The notes: generated by a model not told the origin, from the sequence alone. A stretch of DNA of 64,000 bases from Blastococcus tunisiensis (GCF_900112815.1 NZ_FOND01000001.1:1-64000), one strand, 5' to 3'; positions 6,832-18,079 are shown, numbered from the stretch's first letter. Program-made: numbers and translations.

Positions 6832-8243
6832 GAGTCGGTGCCCACCTCGTGCACGCGGATCAGGTTCGTCGAGCCGACGGTGTTGGGCGGGCTGCCCGCG
6901 ACGACGACCACCCGGTCACCCACCCGGAGCCGGCCGATGGACAGCAGCGAGAAGTCGACCTGGGCGACCATGTCGTCGGTGTGCTCGACCTCCGGCACCA
7001 GGAACGTCTCCACACCCCAGGACAGCGCCAGCTGGCTCCGGACGCGCGCGTCGACGGTGAAGGCCAGGAGCGGCTGCCGCGGGTGCAGTGCGGCCAGCCG
7101 GCGCGCGGTGTCCCCGGTCTGGGTGAAGGTCGCCAGCGCCTTGACGTCGAGCGTCTCGCCCACGTCCTTGGCGGCCCGCACGATGGCCCCCGACCGGGAC
7201 CGGGACACCCGCACCACGTCCGGGACCCACAGGTGGTCGCTCTCGACGGCGTCGATGATCCGCTCCATCGTGCGCACGGCACCGACGGGGTGCGCCCCCA
7301 CCGAGGTCTCCCCGGAGAGCATGACCGCGTCCGCGCCGTCCAGGACGGCGTTGGCGACGTCGGAGGCCTCGGCGCGGGTGGGCCGCGAGTTGGTGATCAT
7401 GGACTCGAGCATCTGGGTGGCCACGATGACCGGCTTGTTGCGTTCGCGGGCGGCCTGGATCGCGCGCTTCTGGACCAGCGGGACCTGCTCCAGCGCGAGC
7501 TCCACGCCGAGGTCGCCGCGGGCGACCATGATGCCGTCGAAGGCCTCGACGATCGCCTCGAGGTTCTCGACCGCCTCCGGCTTCTCCAGCTTCGCGATCA
7601 CCGGGACGGTGACGTCCTCCTGGCGCATGATGTCGCAGACCAGCTCGAAGTCCGCCGGCGAGCGGACGAAGGACAGCGCGATGAAGTCCACGCCGAGGTG
7701 CAGGGCGAAGCGGAGGTCCTCCTCGTCCTTGTCCGACAGCGCCGGGACGCTCACCGCCACCCCGGGCAGGGACAGCCCCTTGTTGTTCGACACCTCGCCG
7801 CCCTCGACGACCAGGCAGAAGACGTCGGGGCCGTCCACGCGCACGACGGTGAGCGCCAGCTTGCCGTCGTCCACCAGGAGCCGGTCGCCGACCTGGACGT
7901 CGTCGGAGAGGTTCTTGTAGGTGGTCGACACCCGCTCGGCGGTGCCCTGGACGTCCTCGGTCGTGATGCAGACCTGCGCGCCGGTCGGCCAGTCCACCGG
8001 CCCGTCGGCGAAGGTTCCCAGCCGGATCTTGGGCCCCTGCAGGTCGGCGAGGATGGCGACGGCGCGGCCGGTGGCGTCCGAGGCCTCGCGGACCAGCCGG
8101 TAGGCGTTGGCGTGGTGCTCGTGGGCCCCGTGGCTGAAGTTCAGCCGGGCCACGTCCATCCCGGACTCGACGAGGGCCGTGACCTGCTCCGGGGAACTGG
8201 TCGCGGGCCCGAGGGTGCAGACGATCTTGGCGCGGCGGGGCAT
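6828..8243 (-). CDS. pyk: Pyruvate kinase
   Basis: 471 aa, full length. It converts phosphoenolpyruvate and ADP to pyruvate and ATP, the last step of glycolysis. Visible motifs are the N-terminal KIVCTLGPATSS, ARLNFSHG, the metal/substrate segment LADLQGPKIRLG, the active-site signature IAKLEKPEAVENL, MVARGDLGVE and ATQMLESM with SRPTRAEASDVANAV. The C-terminal allosteric domain starts near residue 355. ATG 8243 is preceded by TAGCGT at 7 nt without a Shine-Dalgarno, so the transcript is probably leaderless. It is first in a two-gene unit with tesB. A strong terminator at 8279-8329 separates it from gltD upstream. Confidence 0.96.
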   Translation of the reverse strand: MPRRAKIVCTLGPATSSPEQVTALVESGMDVARLNFSHGAHEHHANAYRLVREASDATGRAVAILADLQGPKIRLGTFADGPVDWPTGAQVCITTEDVQGTAERVSTTYKNLSDDVQVGDRLLVDDGKLALTVVRVDGPDVFCLVVEGGEVSNNKGLSLPGVAVSVPALSDKDEEDLRFALHLGVDFIALSFVRSPADFELVCDIMRQEDVTVPVIAKLEKPEAVENLEAIVEAFDGIMVARGDLGVELALEQVPLVQKRAIQAARERNKPVIVATQMLESMITNSRPTRAEASDVANAVLDGADAVMLSGETSVGAHPVGAVRTMERIIDAVESDHLWVPDVVRVSRSRSGAIVRAAKDVGETLDVKALATFTQTGDTARRLAALHPRQPLLAFTVDARVRSQLALSWGVETFLVPEVEHTDDMVAQVDFSLLSIGRLRVGDRVVVVAGSPPNTVGSTNLIRVHEVGTDS

Positions 8244-8250
8244 GGTGATA

Positions 8251-8256
8251 ACGCTA
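8251..8256 (-). promoter_or_regulatory. -10 hexamer of pyk-tesB, probably leaderless
   Basis: TAGCGT on the minus strand lies 7 nt before ATG 8243, with no ribosome-binding site between. Confidence 0.5.
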
Positions 8257-8278
8257 GTGGCTAGACGAACTGCCGGCC

Positions 8279-8329
8279 CCGGCGGCCCGGGTCCTGCCCG
8301 CGTGTCGGCGGGGGGACCCGGGCCGCCGG
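8279..8329 (-). terminator. Terminator of the gltBD operon
   Basis: A perfect 16-bp inverted repeat (8279-8294 with 8314-8329) has a 19-nt loop. It begins only 4 nt after the gltD stop codon. Confidence 0.85.
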
Positions 8330-8333
8330 CTGC

Positions 8334-9824
8334 TCATCGCAGGGCGACCATCGTGGGCGTCACCGGCGCCGGCAGCATCGACTCGCCGGTCAACCAGGTG
8401 TCGGCCGCGGCGGCCGCGGCGCGGCCCTCCGCGATCGCCCACACGATCAGCGACTGGCCGCGGCCCATGTCACCGGCCACGAAGACGCCCGGCTCGGTCG
8501 ACATGAACGCCTCGTCGCGGGCCACGTTGCCCCGCCCGTCGACCTCCACGCCCAGGCCGTCGACGAGACCCTCGCGCTGCGCACCGGTGAACCCCATGGC
8601 CAGGAAGACCAGGTCGGCCGGCAGCTCGCGCTCGCTGCCCTCGATCTTGGCGAACCGGCCGTCGACCCGCTCGACCTCGTGCAGCAGGAGCGCGCGCACG
8701 GTGCCCGAGCCGTCGTCGACGAACTTCTCGGTGTTGACCGAGTACAGCCGCTCGCCGCCCTCCTCGTGCGCGCTGGAGACCCGCATGATCATCGGGTAGG
8801 TCGGCCACGGGTTGACGTCCTCGGCGCGGCGGTCCGGCGGCGCCGGCATGATCTCCAGCTGCGTCACCGAGGCGGCGCCCTGCCGGTGCGCGGTGCCGAG
8901 GCAGTCGGCGCCGGTGTCACCGCCACCGATGATCACCACGTGCTTGCCCGCGGCGTTGATCGGCGGGTCGTCCAGCTCGCCGAGCGCCTGCCGGTTGCCG
9001 TACGGCAGGTACTCCATCGCCAGGTGGATGCCGGCCAGCTCGCGGCCGGGCGCGGGCAGGTCCCGGCCGACCGTGGCGCCTCCGGCCAGCACGACGGCGT
9101 CGAACTGATCGCGCAGCTGCTCGGTGGACAGGTCGTCCTCACCCGGCCCGCCGACCTCGACGCCGGTCACGAACCGGGTCCCCTCGGCGCGCATCTGGTC
9201 CAGCCGCCGGTCGAGGACGGCCTTCTCCATCTTGAACTCCGGGATGCCGTAGCGCAGCAGCCCACCGATCCGGTCCGCCCGCTCGTAGACGGTCACGTCG
9301 TGCCCGGCCCGGGTGAGCTGCTGGGCCGCGGCCAGGCCCGCGGGGCCGGAGCCGACGACGGCGACCTTCTTGCCGGTCCGCTGGGCCGGCGTCTGCGGCT
9401 GGACCCAGCCCTCCTCGAACGCCCGGTCGATGATCTCCCACTCGATCTGCTTGATCGTGACCGGCGACTCCTGCAGGTTCAGCACGCAGGAGCCCTCGCA
9501 CGGCGCGGGGCACAGCTTCCCGGTGAACTCCGGGAAGTTGTTGGTCGCGTGCAGCCGCTCGATGGCGTCCTGCCAGTCGTCGCGGCGCGCGAGGTCGTTC
9601 CACTCCGGGATCAGGTTGGCCACGGGGCAGGCGTGGTGGCAGAACGGGATGCCGCAGTCCATGCACCGCGCCGCCTGCCTGCGGACCTCCTTGGTCGGGA
9701 AGAGCGGGTCCTCGCCGTGCTGGCGCGCGGTGTAGACGTCCTTCCAGTCCCGGATGCGGACCTCGACCGGACGGCGCGGCGGCAGGCCGCGGTCGTACTT
9801 CAGGAAACCGGTGCTGTCAGCCAC
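8334..9824 (-). CDS. gltD: Glutamate synthase small (beta) subunit
   Basis: 496 aa. This subunit passes NADPH electrons through FAD and 4Fe-4S clusters to the large subunit. The N-terminal ferredoxin-like region holds Cys motifs [14 protein letters not shown] and CPAPCEGSC. An FAD-binding [13 protein letters not shown] segment follows near residue 156, then a second nucleotide-binding [11 protein letters not shown] near residue 295. The C-terminal FAD motif is [19 protein letters not shown]. It starts at GTG 9824, which lies 8 nt inside the 3' end of gltB, so the two subunits are translationally coupled. A perfect hairpin ends the operon. Length and motifs are those of the standard NADPH-dependent enzyme. 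Confidence 0.96.
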   Translation of the reverse strand: MADSTGFLKYDRGLPPRRPVEVRIRDWKDVYTARQHGEDPLFPTKEVRRQAARCMDCGIPFCHHACPVANLIPEWNDLARRDDWQDAIERLHATNNFPEFTGKLCPAPCEGSCVLNLQESPVTIKQIEWEIIDRAFEEGWVQPQTPAQRTGKKVAVVGSGPAGLAAAQQLTRAGHDVTVYERADRIGGLLRYGIPEFKMEKAVLDRRLDQMRAEGTRFVTGVEVGGPGEDDLSTEQLRDQFDAVVLAGGATVGRDLPAPGRELAGIHLAMEYLPYGNRQALGELDDPPINAAGKHVVIIGGGDTGADCLGTAHRQGAASVTQLEIMPAPPDRRAEDVNPWPTYPMIMRVSSAHEEGGERLYSVNTEKFVDDGSGTVRALLLHEVERVDGRFAKIEGSERELPADLVFLAMGFTGAQREGLVDGLGVEVDGRGNVARDEAFMSTEPGVFVAGDMGRGQSLIVWAIAEGRAAAAAADTWLTGESMLPAPVTPTMVALR

Positions 9825-12800
9825 GAGCTGCCTCCATCACTGCCAGGTCGACGTCGGTGCCGTTGGCCTCCGCCATCCGCTGCGCGTCGAGGGCGCGGCG
9901 GTAGTCGCGGGGCATGATCACGCTGAACTGCTCGGACCACCGGCCCCAGTCGGCCAGCAGCGCCTGCGCCACCGTGGACTCGGTCTCGGCGGCGTAGCGC
10001 ACGAGGACGTCGCGCAACCACTGCGCGGACTCGCCGTCGAGCCGGTCGATGTCGACCATGTCGGGATTGACCCGGTGCCGGGCGAGGTCGAGCACGTAGC
10101 CGACGCCACCGGACATGCCGGCCGCGATGTTGCGGCCGGTCGCGCCGAGGATCACCGCACGGCCGCCGGTCATGTACTCCAGGGCGTGGTCGCCGACACC
10201 CTCGACGACGGCCAGCGCGCCGGAGTTGCGCACGCAGAACCGCTCGCCCACCCGGCCGCGCAGGAAGATCTCCCCTCCTGTGGCCCCGTAGCCGATGACG
10301 TTGCCGGCGATGACGTTGTCCTCGGCCGCGAAGGACGCCTCGCGGGACGGCCGGACGACGATCCGACCGCCGGAGAGACCCTTGCCGACGTAGTCGTTGG
10401 CGTCGCCGAACAGCCGCATGGTGATGCCGCGCGGCAGGAACGCGCCGAAGGACTGGCCGGCCGACCCGCCGAAGGTGAGGTCGATCGTCCCGTCGGGCAG
10501 GCCCTCCCCGCCGAAGCGGCGGGTGACCATCGAGCCGAGCATCGTGCCCACGGTCCGGTTCACGTTCCGCACCGGCAGCTCCAGGCTGACCGGGCGGGCG
10601 TCGAGCAGCGCGCCCTCGCAGAGCTGGATGAGCGTCTGGTCCAGGGCGATGTCCAGCCCGTGGTCCTGCTCCTTCACCCGGCGCAGCGGGGCACCCTCGG
10701 GCAGCTCGGGGACCACCAGCATCGGCGAGAGGTCCAGCCCCTGCGCCTTCCAGTGCCCCACGGCCTTGCGGGTGTCCAGCAGCTCCGCGTGGCCCACCGC
10801 CTCGTCGATCGAGCGGAAGCCCAGCTCGGCGAGGTAGGACCGCACCTGCTCGGCCAGGAACTCGAAGAACGTGACGACGAACTCCGGCCGGCCGGTGAAC
10901 CGCTTGCGCAGCTCCGGGTTCTGCGTCGCCACGCCGACCGGGCAGGTGTCGAGGTGGCAGACCCGCATCATGACGCAGCCGGAGACCACCAGCGGCGCCG
11001 TCGCGAAGCCGAACTCCTCGGCGCCCAGCAGCGCCGCGATCACGACGTCCCGGCCGGTCTTCATCTGGCCGTCCACCTGGACGGTGATGCGGTCCCGCAG
11101 GCCGTTGGCCAGCAGCGTCTGCTGGGTCTCCGCCAGGCCGAGCTCCCACGGCGAGCCGGCGTGCTTGAGCGAGGTCAGCGGCGCGGCGCCGGTTCCGCCG
11201 TCGTGCCCGGAGATCAGGACGACGTCGGCGTGGGCCTTGCTCACCCCCGCCGCGACGGTGCCGACCCCGACCTCCGACACCAGCTTGACGTGCACCCGCG
11301 CGTCGTTGTTGGCGTTCTTGAGGTCGTGGATGAGCTGCTTGAGGTCCTCGATCGAGTAGATGTCGTGGTGCGGCGGCGGGCTGATCAGCCCGACCCCCGG
11401 CGTCGAGTGCCGGGTCCGCGCCACCCACGGGTAGACCTTGCTGCCGGGCAGCTGGCCGCCCTCGCCGGGCTTGGCGCCCTGCGCCATCTTGATCTGGATG
11501 TCGTCGGCGTTGACCAGGTACTCGCTGGTGACGCCGAACCGGCCCGAGGCGACCTGCTTGATCGCCGAGCGGCGGAGGTCGCCGTTCGGGTCGGGGGTGA
11601 AGCGGTCGGGGTCCTCACCGCCCTCGCCGGTGTTGGACCGGCCGCCGATCCGGTTCATCGCGATGGCGAGGGTCTGGTGGGCCTCCTGCGAGATGGAGCC
11701 GTAGCTCATCGCGCCCGTGTTGAACCGCTTGACGATCTCGCTCGCCGGCTCGACCTCCTCGATCGGCACCGGCGGGCGGACGCCGGTGCGCAGCGTGAAG
11801 AGCCCGCGCAGGGTGGCGGCCTCCTCGGAGAGCTCGTCGACGGTGCGGGTGTACTTCTCGAAGACGTCGAACTGCCGCGAGCGGGTGGCGTGCTGGAGCA
11901 GGAACACCGTCTCGGGGTTGAACAGGTGCACCTCGCCCTCGCGGCGCCACTGGTACTCCCCGCCGACCTCGAGGCGGCGGTGCGCAGTCTCGGTCGGGTT
12001 CTCCGGGTAGGCCCGCCGGTGGCGCATGGCGACCTCCTCGGCGAGGACGTCGATGCCGACGCCGCCCAGCGGGCAGGAGGTGCCGGTGAAGTACTCCTCG
12101 ATCAGGTCCTGCGAGAGCCCGACGGCCTCGAAGATCTGCGCCATCGTGTAGGAGCCGACGGTGCTGATGCCCATCTTGCTCATGACCTTGAGGACGCCCT
12201 TGCCGAGCGCCTTCACCATGTTGCGGACGGCCTGCGCCGGCTCGATGCCGGTGAGCGCGCCGTCGCGGATCAGGTCCTCGATGGACTCGAAGGCCAGGTA
12301 GGGGTTGACCGCGGCCGCGCCGTAGCCGAGCAGCAGCGCGACGTGGTGCACCTCGCGGCAGTCGCCGGACTCGACGACGAGACCGACCTCCATGCGGGTC
12401 TTCTCCCGCACCAGGTGGTGGTGCACCGCGGCGGTCATCAGCAGCGACGGGATGGGGGCGCGCTTCTCGTCGCAGTCGCGGTCGGACAGCACGATGATCC
12501 GCGCCCCGGCGGCGATGGCCTTGCTGACCTTGGTCCGCAGCTGCTCGACCGCCTCGGCCAGCGCCGCTCCCCCGCCGTTGACGTCGAAGTGGCCGGTGAT
12601 CCGGACGGCGGCGTAGCCGGGCAGGTCGCCGTCGTCGTCGATGTGCAGGATCTTGGCGAGCTCGTCGTTGTCGATGACCGGGAACGGCAGGAACACCTGG
12701 CGGCACGAGGCCGGCGTGGCCTGCAGCAGGTTCTGCTCCGGCCCGAACGTGCGGCCGAGGCTGGTCACCAGCTCCTCGCGGATGGCGTCCAGCGGCGGGT

Positions 12801-14472
12801 TGGTCACCTGCGCGAACAGCTGGCCGAAGTAGTCGTAGAGCAGCCGGGACCGGTCGGACAGGGCGGCGACCGGGGTGTCGGTGCCCATCGAGCCGATCGG
12901 CTCGGCGCCGGAGGACGCCATCGGCGTCACCAGGACGCGCAGCTCCTCCTCGGTGTAGCCGAACAGCATCTGCCGGCGGACGACGGACTCGTGGCTGGGC
13001 CGGGACCGGCGGCGCTCGGGGAGGGAGGGCAGGTGCACCAGGCCGGCGTGCAGCCAGTCCTCGTAGGGGTGCTCGGCGGCCAGCGCGCCCTTGACCTCCT
13101 CGTCGGAGACGATCTTCCCCGAGGCGGTGTCGACCAGGAACATCCGGCCCGGCTGCAGCCGCCCCTTCGCGACCACGTCCGCGGGCGGGATGTCCAGCAC
13201 CCCGACCTCGCTGGCCAGCACGACGACGTCGTCCTTGGTGCGCCACCAGCGGCCCGGCCGCAGGCCGTTGCGGTCGAGGACGGCGCCGATCAGCGTCCCG
13301 TCGGTGAAGCAGACCGCGGCCGGCCCGTCCCACGGCTCCATGATCGAGGAGTGGAACCGGTAGAAGGCCCGGCGGGCCGGGTCCATCTCGTCGTGGTTCT
13401 CCCACGCCTCCGGGATCATCATCAGGACGGCGTGCGGCAGCGACCGGCCGGACAGGTGCAGCAGCTCGAGCACCTCGTCGAAGGTTGCCGAGTCGCTGAA
13501 GTCGCTGGCCGTGACCGGGAAGATCCGGTCCAGCCCCAGCTCCGACGACGGCCCCGCGGGGCCGTCGAAGAACTCGGTGTCCAGCTTCGCCTCGCGGGCC
13601 CGCATGCGGTTGCGGTTGCCCTTGATGGTGTTGATCTCGCCGTTGTGCGCGATGAAGCGGAACGGGTGGGCCAGCGGCCAGCTCGGGAAGGTGTTGGTCG
13701 AGAAGCGGCTGTGCACCAGGGCGATCGCCGACTCGTAGCGCTCGTCGCGCAGGTCGGGGAAGAACAGCGGCAGCTGGTCGGTGGTCAGCATGCCCTTGTA
13801 GGTGATCGTGCGCGAGGACAGCGAGGCGATGTACAGCGAGCTGCCGGCCTCGACCGCGGCCCGCTCGGCCCGCTTGCGGAGCACGAAGGAGCGCCGCTCG
13901 AGCCGGGTCACGCCGTTGCAGGTGACGTTCCCGCCGAACGCCGTCTCGTCGGCCCGGCCGCCCATGGTCTCGGCCACGAACAGCTGGGCGAAGTGCGGCA
14001 TGACCGCGCGGGCCGTGGGCCCCAGGTCGGCGCCGTCGGGATCGACGGGCACGTCCCGCCAGCCCAGGACGGTCAGCCCCTCCTCCTCGGCCAGCCGGGC
14101 CACGTCGGCGTAGCGGGCTTCTCGCTCGGCCTCGTCGGCGGGCAGGAAGGCGATGCCGACGGAGTACTCGCCCAGCGGCGGCAGGTCGAAGTCCACGCCC
14201 GCGCGCAGCAGCGCGTCGGGGACCTGCGTGAGGATCCCCGCACCGTCCCCGGAGTTCGGCTCCGACCCGGCGGCGCCGCGGTGGTCGAGGTTGTGCAGCG
14301 CCGTGAGGCCCTGGGCGACGATGGCCCGCGAACGACGGCCACGGGCGTCGGCCACGAAGGCGACACCGCAGGCGTCCTTGTCGTTCGCCGGGTCGTAGAG
14401 CCCCGTCCTCGCCGGGACGGCGGAGAAGGGAACTGCTGACGTCGCAGCGGCGGGGGCGGTGAGGTCGGGCAT
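9817..14472 (-). CDS. gltB: Glutamate synthase large (alpha) subunit
   Basis: 1551 aa from ATG 14472. It makes two glutamates from glutamine and 2-oxoglutarate. A short propeptide precedes the catalytic N-terminal Cys35 (DACGVAF), which becomes residue 1 of the class-II amidotransferase after cleavage. Then come the central domain, the FMN barrel ([40 protein letters not shown]) and the 3Fe-4S motif C-x5-C-x4-C ([16 protein letters not shown]). The GXGXG beta-helix is C-terminal. I chose ATG 14472 because GGGAG precedes it by 4 nt and the resulting propeptide (34 aa) is of normal size. An in-frame ATG at 14604 would add 44 low-complexity residues and has no ribosome-binding site. The gene is followed by gltD with an 8-nt overlap. 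Confidence 0.95.
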   Translation of the reverse strand: MPDLTAPAAATSAVPFSAVPARTGLYDPANDKDACGVAFVADARGRRSRAIVAQGLTALHNLDHRGAAGSEPNSGDGAGILTQVPDALLRAGVDFDLPPLGEYSVGIAFLPADEAEREARYADVARLAEEEGLTVLGWRDVPVDPDGADLGPTARAVMPHFAQLFVAETMGGRADETAFGGNVTCNGVTRLERRSFVLRKRAERAAVEAGSSLYIASLSSRTITYKGMLTTDQLPLFFPDLRDERYESAIALVHSRFSTNTFPSWPLAHPFRFIAHNGEINTIKGNRNRMRAREAKLDTEFFDGPAGPSSELGLDRIFPVTASDFSDSATFDEVLELLHLSGRSLPHAVLMMIPEAWENHDEMDPARRAFYRFHSSIMEPWDGPAAVCFTDGTLIGAVLDRNGLRPGRWWRTKDDVVVLASEVGVLDIPPADVVAKGRLQPGRMFLVDTASGKIVSDEEVKGALAAEHPYEDWLHAGLVHLPSLPERRRSRPSHESVVRRQMLFGYTEEELRVLVTPMASSGAEPIGSMGTDTPVAALSDRSRLLYDYFGQLFAQVTNPPLDAIREELVTSLGRTFGPEQNLLQATPASCRQVFLPFPVIDNDELAKILHIDDDGDLPGYAAVRITGHFDVNGGGAALAEAVEQLRTKVSKAIAAGARIIVLSDRDCDEKRAPIPSLLMTAAVHHHLVREKTRMEVGLVVESGDCREVHHVALLLGYGAAAVNPYLAFESIEDLIRDGALTGIEPAQAVRNMVKALGKGVLKVMSKMGISTVGSYTMAQIFEAVGLSQDLIEEYFTGTSCPLGGVGIDVLAEEVAMRHRRAYPENPTETAHRRLEVGGEYQWRREGEVHLFNPETVFLLQHATRSRQFDVFEKYTRTVDELSEEAATLRGLFTLRTGVRPPVPIEEVEPASEIVKRFNTGAMSYGSISQEAHQTLAIAMNRIGGRSNTGEGGEDPDRFTPDPNGDLRRSAIKQVASGRFGVTSEYLVNADDIQIKMAQGAKPGEGGQLPGSKVYPWVARTRHSTPGVGLISPPPHHDIYSIEDLKQLIHDLKNANNDARVHVKLVSEVGVGTVAAGVSKAHADVVLISGHDGGTGAAPLTSLKHAGSPWELGLAETQQTLLANGLRDRITVQVDGQMKTGRDVVIAALLGAEEFGFATAPLVVSGCVMMRVCHLDTCPVGVATQNPELRKRFTGRPEFVVTFFEFLAEQVRSYLAELGFRSIDEAVGHAELLDTRKAVGHWKAQGLDLSPMLVVPELPEGAPLRRVKEQDHGLDIALDQTLIQLCEGALLDARPVSLELPVRNVNRTVGTMLGSMVTRRFGGEGLPDGTIDLTFGGSAGQSFGAFLPRGITMRLFGDANDYVGKGLSGGRIVVRPSREASFAAEDNVIAGNVIGYGATGGEIFLRGRVGERFCVRNSGALAVVEGVGDHALEYMTGGRAVILGATGRNIAAGMSGGVGYVLDLARHRVNPDMVDIDRLDGESAQWLRDVLVRYAAETESTVAQALLADWGRWSEQFSVIMPRDYRRALDAQRMAEANGTDVDLAVMEAARG

Positions 14473-14919
14473 GTCACTCCCGTCGTCGGCGGCCGTCCGC
14501 GCCTCGGAGGAGGTCGCGGGCGGGGGCTCGTGGCCCGGGCCGGGGGTCTGAGGGGCCGGTGTCTGCAGGGCCTGCGTGGAGCGGGGCCTGCTCTGGAGGG
14601 TCATGGCGGGGCGGCACTGCGGAGGCCGGCGGCCGGGGGACGTCTATCCCGCCGCGGCAGGCTGGAGCCCATCGGTGGGTGGCCGACGGGCTGTCGTCCG
14701 CGGGGCGACGCTGGCCCGGTCCGACGGTGCGACCCGGCCAGGATCACCGGCGGGTCTGAGCGAAGGGTACACAGCCGTAACACGTGCCTCACCCGCCCAA
14801 ACCCCGCGGCGCGGCGCGTCGGCAGGATCGCTGCGGTCACCGGCCGCCGTCGGGCGGCTGCGGGGGCCCCGGCCGGTGATCATCCTCACCGAGGGGATTC
14901 TCACCGGGCCGCCGGCGCC
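14473..14919 (-). promoter_or_regulatory. gltB upstream region with long structured leader
   Basis: This is the longest stretch without a confident gene. A TACCCT hexamer (minus strand, 14769-14764) could be the gltB -10, giving a leader of about 285 nt. Inside it lies an 11-bp hairpin with one mismatch (14711-14721 with 14731-14741). GTTAC-N6-GTACC near the -10 resembles half of a GlnR box, but the match is weak. The segment 14473-14604 is open in the gltB frame. The side near 14843-14907 holds the lgt terminator. Confidence 0.4.
14843..14907 (-). terminator. Terminator region after lgt
   Basis: Two inverted repeats lie 13-77 nt after the lgt stop. One is CCGGTGA/TCACCGG (14873-14879 with 14901-14907). 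The other is a 6-bp GCCGCC/GGCGGC stem with a 4-nt loop (14843-14858). They probably end the trpCBA-lgt transcript. Confidence 0.5.
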
Positions 14920-15870
14920 TCAGCCGGGTCCGGCCCGGCGGGAGTCGTCGTCGTGCACGGGATCGGGCTCGGCTGCCGGTTCGCCGGTCCGGTCGGCCGT
15001 CGCCGGAGGGACGTCCGCCTCGCCGCGGGTGATCACCTCGCGGGGCTTCCCGCGCTGCCAGAAGAAGTAGCCCAGCGCCAGCAGCCCGACCACGATCGAG
15101 GTGAACACGTTGAGCCGGACGCCGAAGAACGTCTCGGCCGGGTCGGTGCGCAGCAGCTCGATCCACAACCGGCCGGTGCAGTAGGCGACGACGTAGAGCG
15201 CGAAGGCCCGCCCGTGGCCGAGCCGGAACCGGCGGTCGGCCCAGATGACGAAGACCGCGGCCGCGAGGTTCCACAGCAGCTCGTAGAGGAACGTCGGGTG
15301 GAACGTGCCGAGCAGGATGGGCTCGCCGTCCGCGCCGAGCACGGCCCGGCCGCCGCTCCACTGGTAGATCTCCAGGGCCCACGGCAGGTCGGTGGGCCCG
15401 CCGTAGAGCTCGTTGTTGAACCAGTTGCCCAGCCGGCCGATGGCCTGCGCCACCAGCAGCCCGGGCGCCAGGGCGTCGGCGAACGCCGGCAGCGGGATCC
15501 CGCGCCGCCGGCAGGCGATCCAGGCGCCGACCCCGCCGAGGGCGATGGCCCCCCAGATCCCGAGCCCGCCCTCCCAGATGGCGAACGCCCGCATCGGGTC
15601 CCCGCCCTCGCCGAAGTAGGCGCGGGGACTGGAGATCACGTGGTAGATCCGGCCACCGACGATCCCGAACGGCACCGCCCACACGGCGATGTCCAGCACG
15701 TCGCCGGGTGCTCCCCCGCGCGCCACCCAGCGCTTCTCGGTGAGCAGCACGGCGGCGACGATGCCGGCCACGATGCAGAGCGCGTAGGCCCGCAACGGCA
15801 GCGGCCCGAGCTCCCACACGCCCTGGGTCGGGCTGGGGATCGCGGCCAGTGTGTCGACGACGCCGGTCAC
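14920..15870 (-). CDS. lgt: Prolipoprotein diacylglyceryl transferase
   Basis: 316 aa, an integral membrane enzyme. It moves diacylglycerol from phosphatidylglycerol to the lipobox cysteine of prolipoproteins, the first step before LspA. Several hydrophobic helices are visible, with family motifs GGRIYHVI, WEGGLGIWGAI, the signature region GRLGNWFNNELYGG and HPTFLYELLWN. The C-terminal 35 residues are hydrophilic and charged (about 282-316). The GTG start at 15870 overlaps the trpA stop as GTGA. Location directly after trpA is the conserved actinobacterial arrangement. This gene and lspA in the same window would serve lipoproteins such as those at 1625, 51036 and 60811. Confidence 0.95.
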   Translation of the reverse strand: MTGVVDTLAAIPSPTQGVWELGPLPLRAYALCIVAGIVAAVLLTEKRWVARGGAPGDVLDIAVWAVPFGIVGGRIYHVISSPRAYFGEGGDPMRAFAIWEGGLGIWGAIALGGVGAWIACRRRGIPLPAFADALAPGLLVAQAIGRLGNWFNNELYGGPTDLPWALEIYQWSGGRAVLGADGEPILLGTFHPTFLYELLWNLAAAVFVIWADRRFRLGHGRAFALYVVAYCTGRLWIELLRTDPAETFFGVRLNVFTSIVVGLLALGYFFWQRGKPREVITRGEADVPPATADRTGEPAAEPDPVHDDDSRRAGPG

Positions 15871-16697
15871 GGCCGCACTCCCTTCGCCAGGTCCTGGGAC
15901 AGGGCCCGCACGCCGTCGGCGCCGCGGCCCTCGATCAGCTCCCGCACGTACGCCGAGCCGACGATCACGCCGTCGGCGAAGGAGGCGACCTCGGCCGCCT
16001 GGTCGCCGTTCGAGACGCCGAGCCCGACGCACACGGGCAGGCCGGGCGCCGCCTCACGGGTGCGGCGCACCAGTTCCTCCGCCGCGTCGCCGACCGTGGC
16101 GCGGGTGCCGGTGACGCCCATGGTCGAGGCGGCGTAGACGAAGCCGCGGCAGGCCGCCGTGGTCGAGCGCAGCCGGGCGTCGGTGGAGGACGGCGCGACG
16201 AGGAAGACCCGGTCGAGGTCGTGCCCCTCGGCGGCCGCGATCCAGTCGGCGGCCTCGTCGGGGATGAGGTCGGGCGTGATGGCGCCCGCTCCCCCGGCCG
16301 CGGCCAGGTCGGCGGCGAACCGCTCGACGCCGTAGCGCTCGATCGGGTTCCAGTAGCTCATCACGACCGGGACGGCCCCGGCCCCGGCGACCGCGGCGAC
16401 CGCGCGCAGGACGTCGCGGATGCCCACGCCGGCCCGGACGGCGGCGTCCACCGCTTCCTGGATCACCGGCCCGTCCATCCCCGGGTCGCTGTACGGGACG
16501 CCGATCTCGACGATGTCCGCACCACCCTCGACCGCGGCCACCATCGCGGCGATCGACTCCTCGACGGTCGGGTACCCCACGGGGAGGTAGGCGATCAGCG
16601 CGGCCCGGTCCTCCGTCCGCGCGGCGGCGATGCGGTCGGCGAGTCGACTACCTCGACTCCCGGCTCGCTCCCCTCGCTCGCCGGCGCTCGCTGCCAT
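15867..16697 (-). CDS. trpA: Tryptophan synthase alpha subunit
   Basis: 276 aa. It cleaves indole-3-glycerol phosphate to indole and glyceraldehyde 3-phosphate; indole is channelled to TrpB. Motifs are ALIAYLPVGYP, the catalytic Glu in VEIGVPYSDPGMDGP, the substrate loop ITPDLIPDEA with the catalytic-type Asp, YAASTMGVTG and VGLGVSNGDQA. I prefer ATG 16697, which has GGGGGAG 5 nt upstream. A GTG at 16730 overlapping the trpB stop (GTGA) is an alternative that adds 11 residues ([11 protein letters not shown]). It is co-transcribed with trpB upstream and lgt downstream, overlapping the latter by 4 nt. Confidence 0.94.
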   Translation of the reverse strand: MAASAGERGERAGSRGSRLADRIAAARTEDRAALIAYLPVGYPTVEESIAAMVAAVEGGADIVEIGVPYSDPGMDGPVIQEAVDAAVRAGVGIRDVLRAVAAVAGAGAVPVVMSYWNPIERYGVERFAADLAAAGGAGAITPDLIPDEAADWIAAAEGHDLDRVFLVAPSSTDARLRSTTAACRGFVYAASTMGVTGTRATVGDAAEELVRRTREAAPGLPVCVGLGVSNGDQAAEVASFADGVIVGSAYVRELIEGRGADGVRALSQDLAKGVRP

Positions 16698-16726
16698 GCT
16701 CACTCCCCCGTCGTTCTCGGCAGCGC

Positions 16727-18079
16727 TCACAGCTCGTCCCCGGCGGCCGGCCCGGCGACCGCGTCGCCCTGCGTCACGGCTCCGTCGGTCGGCTGCTGGT
16801 CGGTGTCCAGGCCGGGGCCCGGGTCGACCTCCTCGCGGTCGCCCAGACCGAACCACCGGGACGCCGTCTCGACGTCCTTGTCGCCGCGGCCGGAGAGGTT
16901 CACCAGCAGCAGCGCGTCCGGCCCCAGCTCCCGGCCCAGGACGAGTGCGCCGGCGAGCGCGTGCGCGGATTCGATCGCCGGGATGATGCCCTCGGTCCGG
17001 CAGAGCAGCGCGAAGGCCTCCATCGCCTCGGCGTCGGTGACCGGCCGGTACTCCGCCCGGCCGATGTCGTGCAGGTAGGAGTGCTCCGGCCCGACGCCGG
17101 GGTAGTCCAGGCCGGCGCTGATGGAGTGCGACTCCGTCGTCTGGCCGTTGTCGTCCTGCAGCAGGTAGGACCGGGCGCCGTGCAGGACGCCGGGCGTGCC
17201 GCCGGTGATCGTGGCCGCGTGCCGGCCGGTGTCCACGCCGTCGCCGCCGGCCTCCAGCCCCACCAGCCGCACGCCGTCGTCGGGGACGAAGGCGGTGAAG
17301 ATGCCGATGGCGTTGGAGCCGCCGCCCACGCAGGCCAGGACGGCGTCGGGCAGCCGCCCCTCGCGCTCGAGCACCTGCTCGCGCGCCTCGTCGCCGATGA
17401 CCCGTTGGAAGTCGCGGACCATCGCCGGGAACGGGTGCGGGCCCGCGACGGTGCCGAAGACGTAGTTCGTGGTCTCCACGTTGGTCACCCAGTCGCGGAA
17501 GGCCTCGTTGATCGCGTCCTTGAGGGTGCGCGAGCCGGTGGTCACCGGGATCACCTCGGCGCCGAGCAGCCGCATGCGGGCGACGTTGAGCGCCTGGCGC
17601 CGGGTGTCCTCCTCGCCCATGTACACCGTGCAGGACAGGCCCATGAGCGCGGCGGCCGTCGCCGTGGCCACGCCGTGCTGCCCGGCGCCGGTCTCCGCGA
17701 TGACCCGCTGCTTGCCGATCCGCTTGGTGAGCAGGGCCTGACCCAGCACGTTGTTGATCTTGTGCGAGCCGGTGTGGTTGAGGTCCTCGCGCTTGAGCAG
17801 GATCCGGGCGCCGCCGGCGTGCTCGGCGAACCTGGGCACCTCGGTGACCGGGCTGGGGCGGCCGGTGTAGTCGCGCTGCAGGCGGTCGAACTCGGCGAGG
17901 AAGGCGGGGTCCACCCGCATCGCCTCGTAGGCCTCGGTCAGCTCGTCGAGGGCGGCGATCAGCGCCTCGGGCACGAACCGGCCGCCGAAGATGCCGAAAT
18001 GGCCCGTGGCGTCTGGCCAGTCCGGGCGCGCCGGCAGGACACGTTCCCCGGGCTGCGTCGTCGGACTGGTCGTCGTCAT
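16727..18079 (-). CDS. trpB: Tryptophan synthase beta subunit
   Basis: 450 aa. This PLP enzyme condenses indole and serine to tryptophan. Motifs are the N-terminal [15 protein letters not shown], the Schiff-base lysine in [26 protein letters not shown], the phosphate-binding [23 protein letters not shown] and the C-terminal NLSGRGDKD. About 40 extra acidic residues follow the last motif ([10 protein letters not shown] onward), somewhat longer than usual. It starts at ATG 18079, 43 nt after trpC, so it is in the same transcript. No trpX-like small gene is seen in this gap. The enzyme works as an alpha2beta2 complex with the trpA product encoded next. Confidence 0.96.
   Translation of the reverse strand: MTTTSPTTQPGERVLPARPDWPDATGHFGIFGGRFVPEALIAALDELTEAYEAMRVDPAFLAEFDRLQRDYTGRPSPVTEVPRFAEHAGGARILLKREDLNHTGSHKINNVLGQALLTKRIGKQRVIAETGAGQHGVATATAAALMGLSCTVYMGEEDTRRQALNVARMRLLGAEVIPVTTGSRTLKDAINEAFRDWVTNVETTNYVFGTVAGPHPFPAMVRDFQRVIGDEAREQVLEREGRLPDAVLACVGGGSNAIGIFTAFVPDDGVRLVGLEAGGDGVDTGRHAATITGGTPGVLHGARSYLLQDDNGQTTESHSISAGLDYPGVGPEHSYLHDIGRAEYRPVTDAEAMEAFALLCRTEGIIPAIESAHALAGALVLGRELGPDALLLVNLSGRGDKDVETASRWFGLGDREEVDPGPGLDTDQQPTDGAVTQGDAVAGPAAGDEL

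Noticed and set aside
9754-14439. Very long open frame (1561 codons) on the plus strand, opposite gltB
   Set aside because: It is the antisense shadow of gltB, made possible by high G+C; its composition is His/Arg/Val-rich low complexity without any domain.
14473-14604. ATG 14604 as the gltB start
   Set aside because: No ribosome-binding site; it would add 44 low-complexity residues before an already adequate propeptide. Kept only as an alternative.
14605-14830. Riboswitch in the gltB leader
   Set aside because: Only a single hairpin is visible; no conserved core of a known riboswitch class was recognised.
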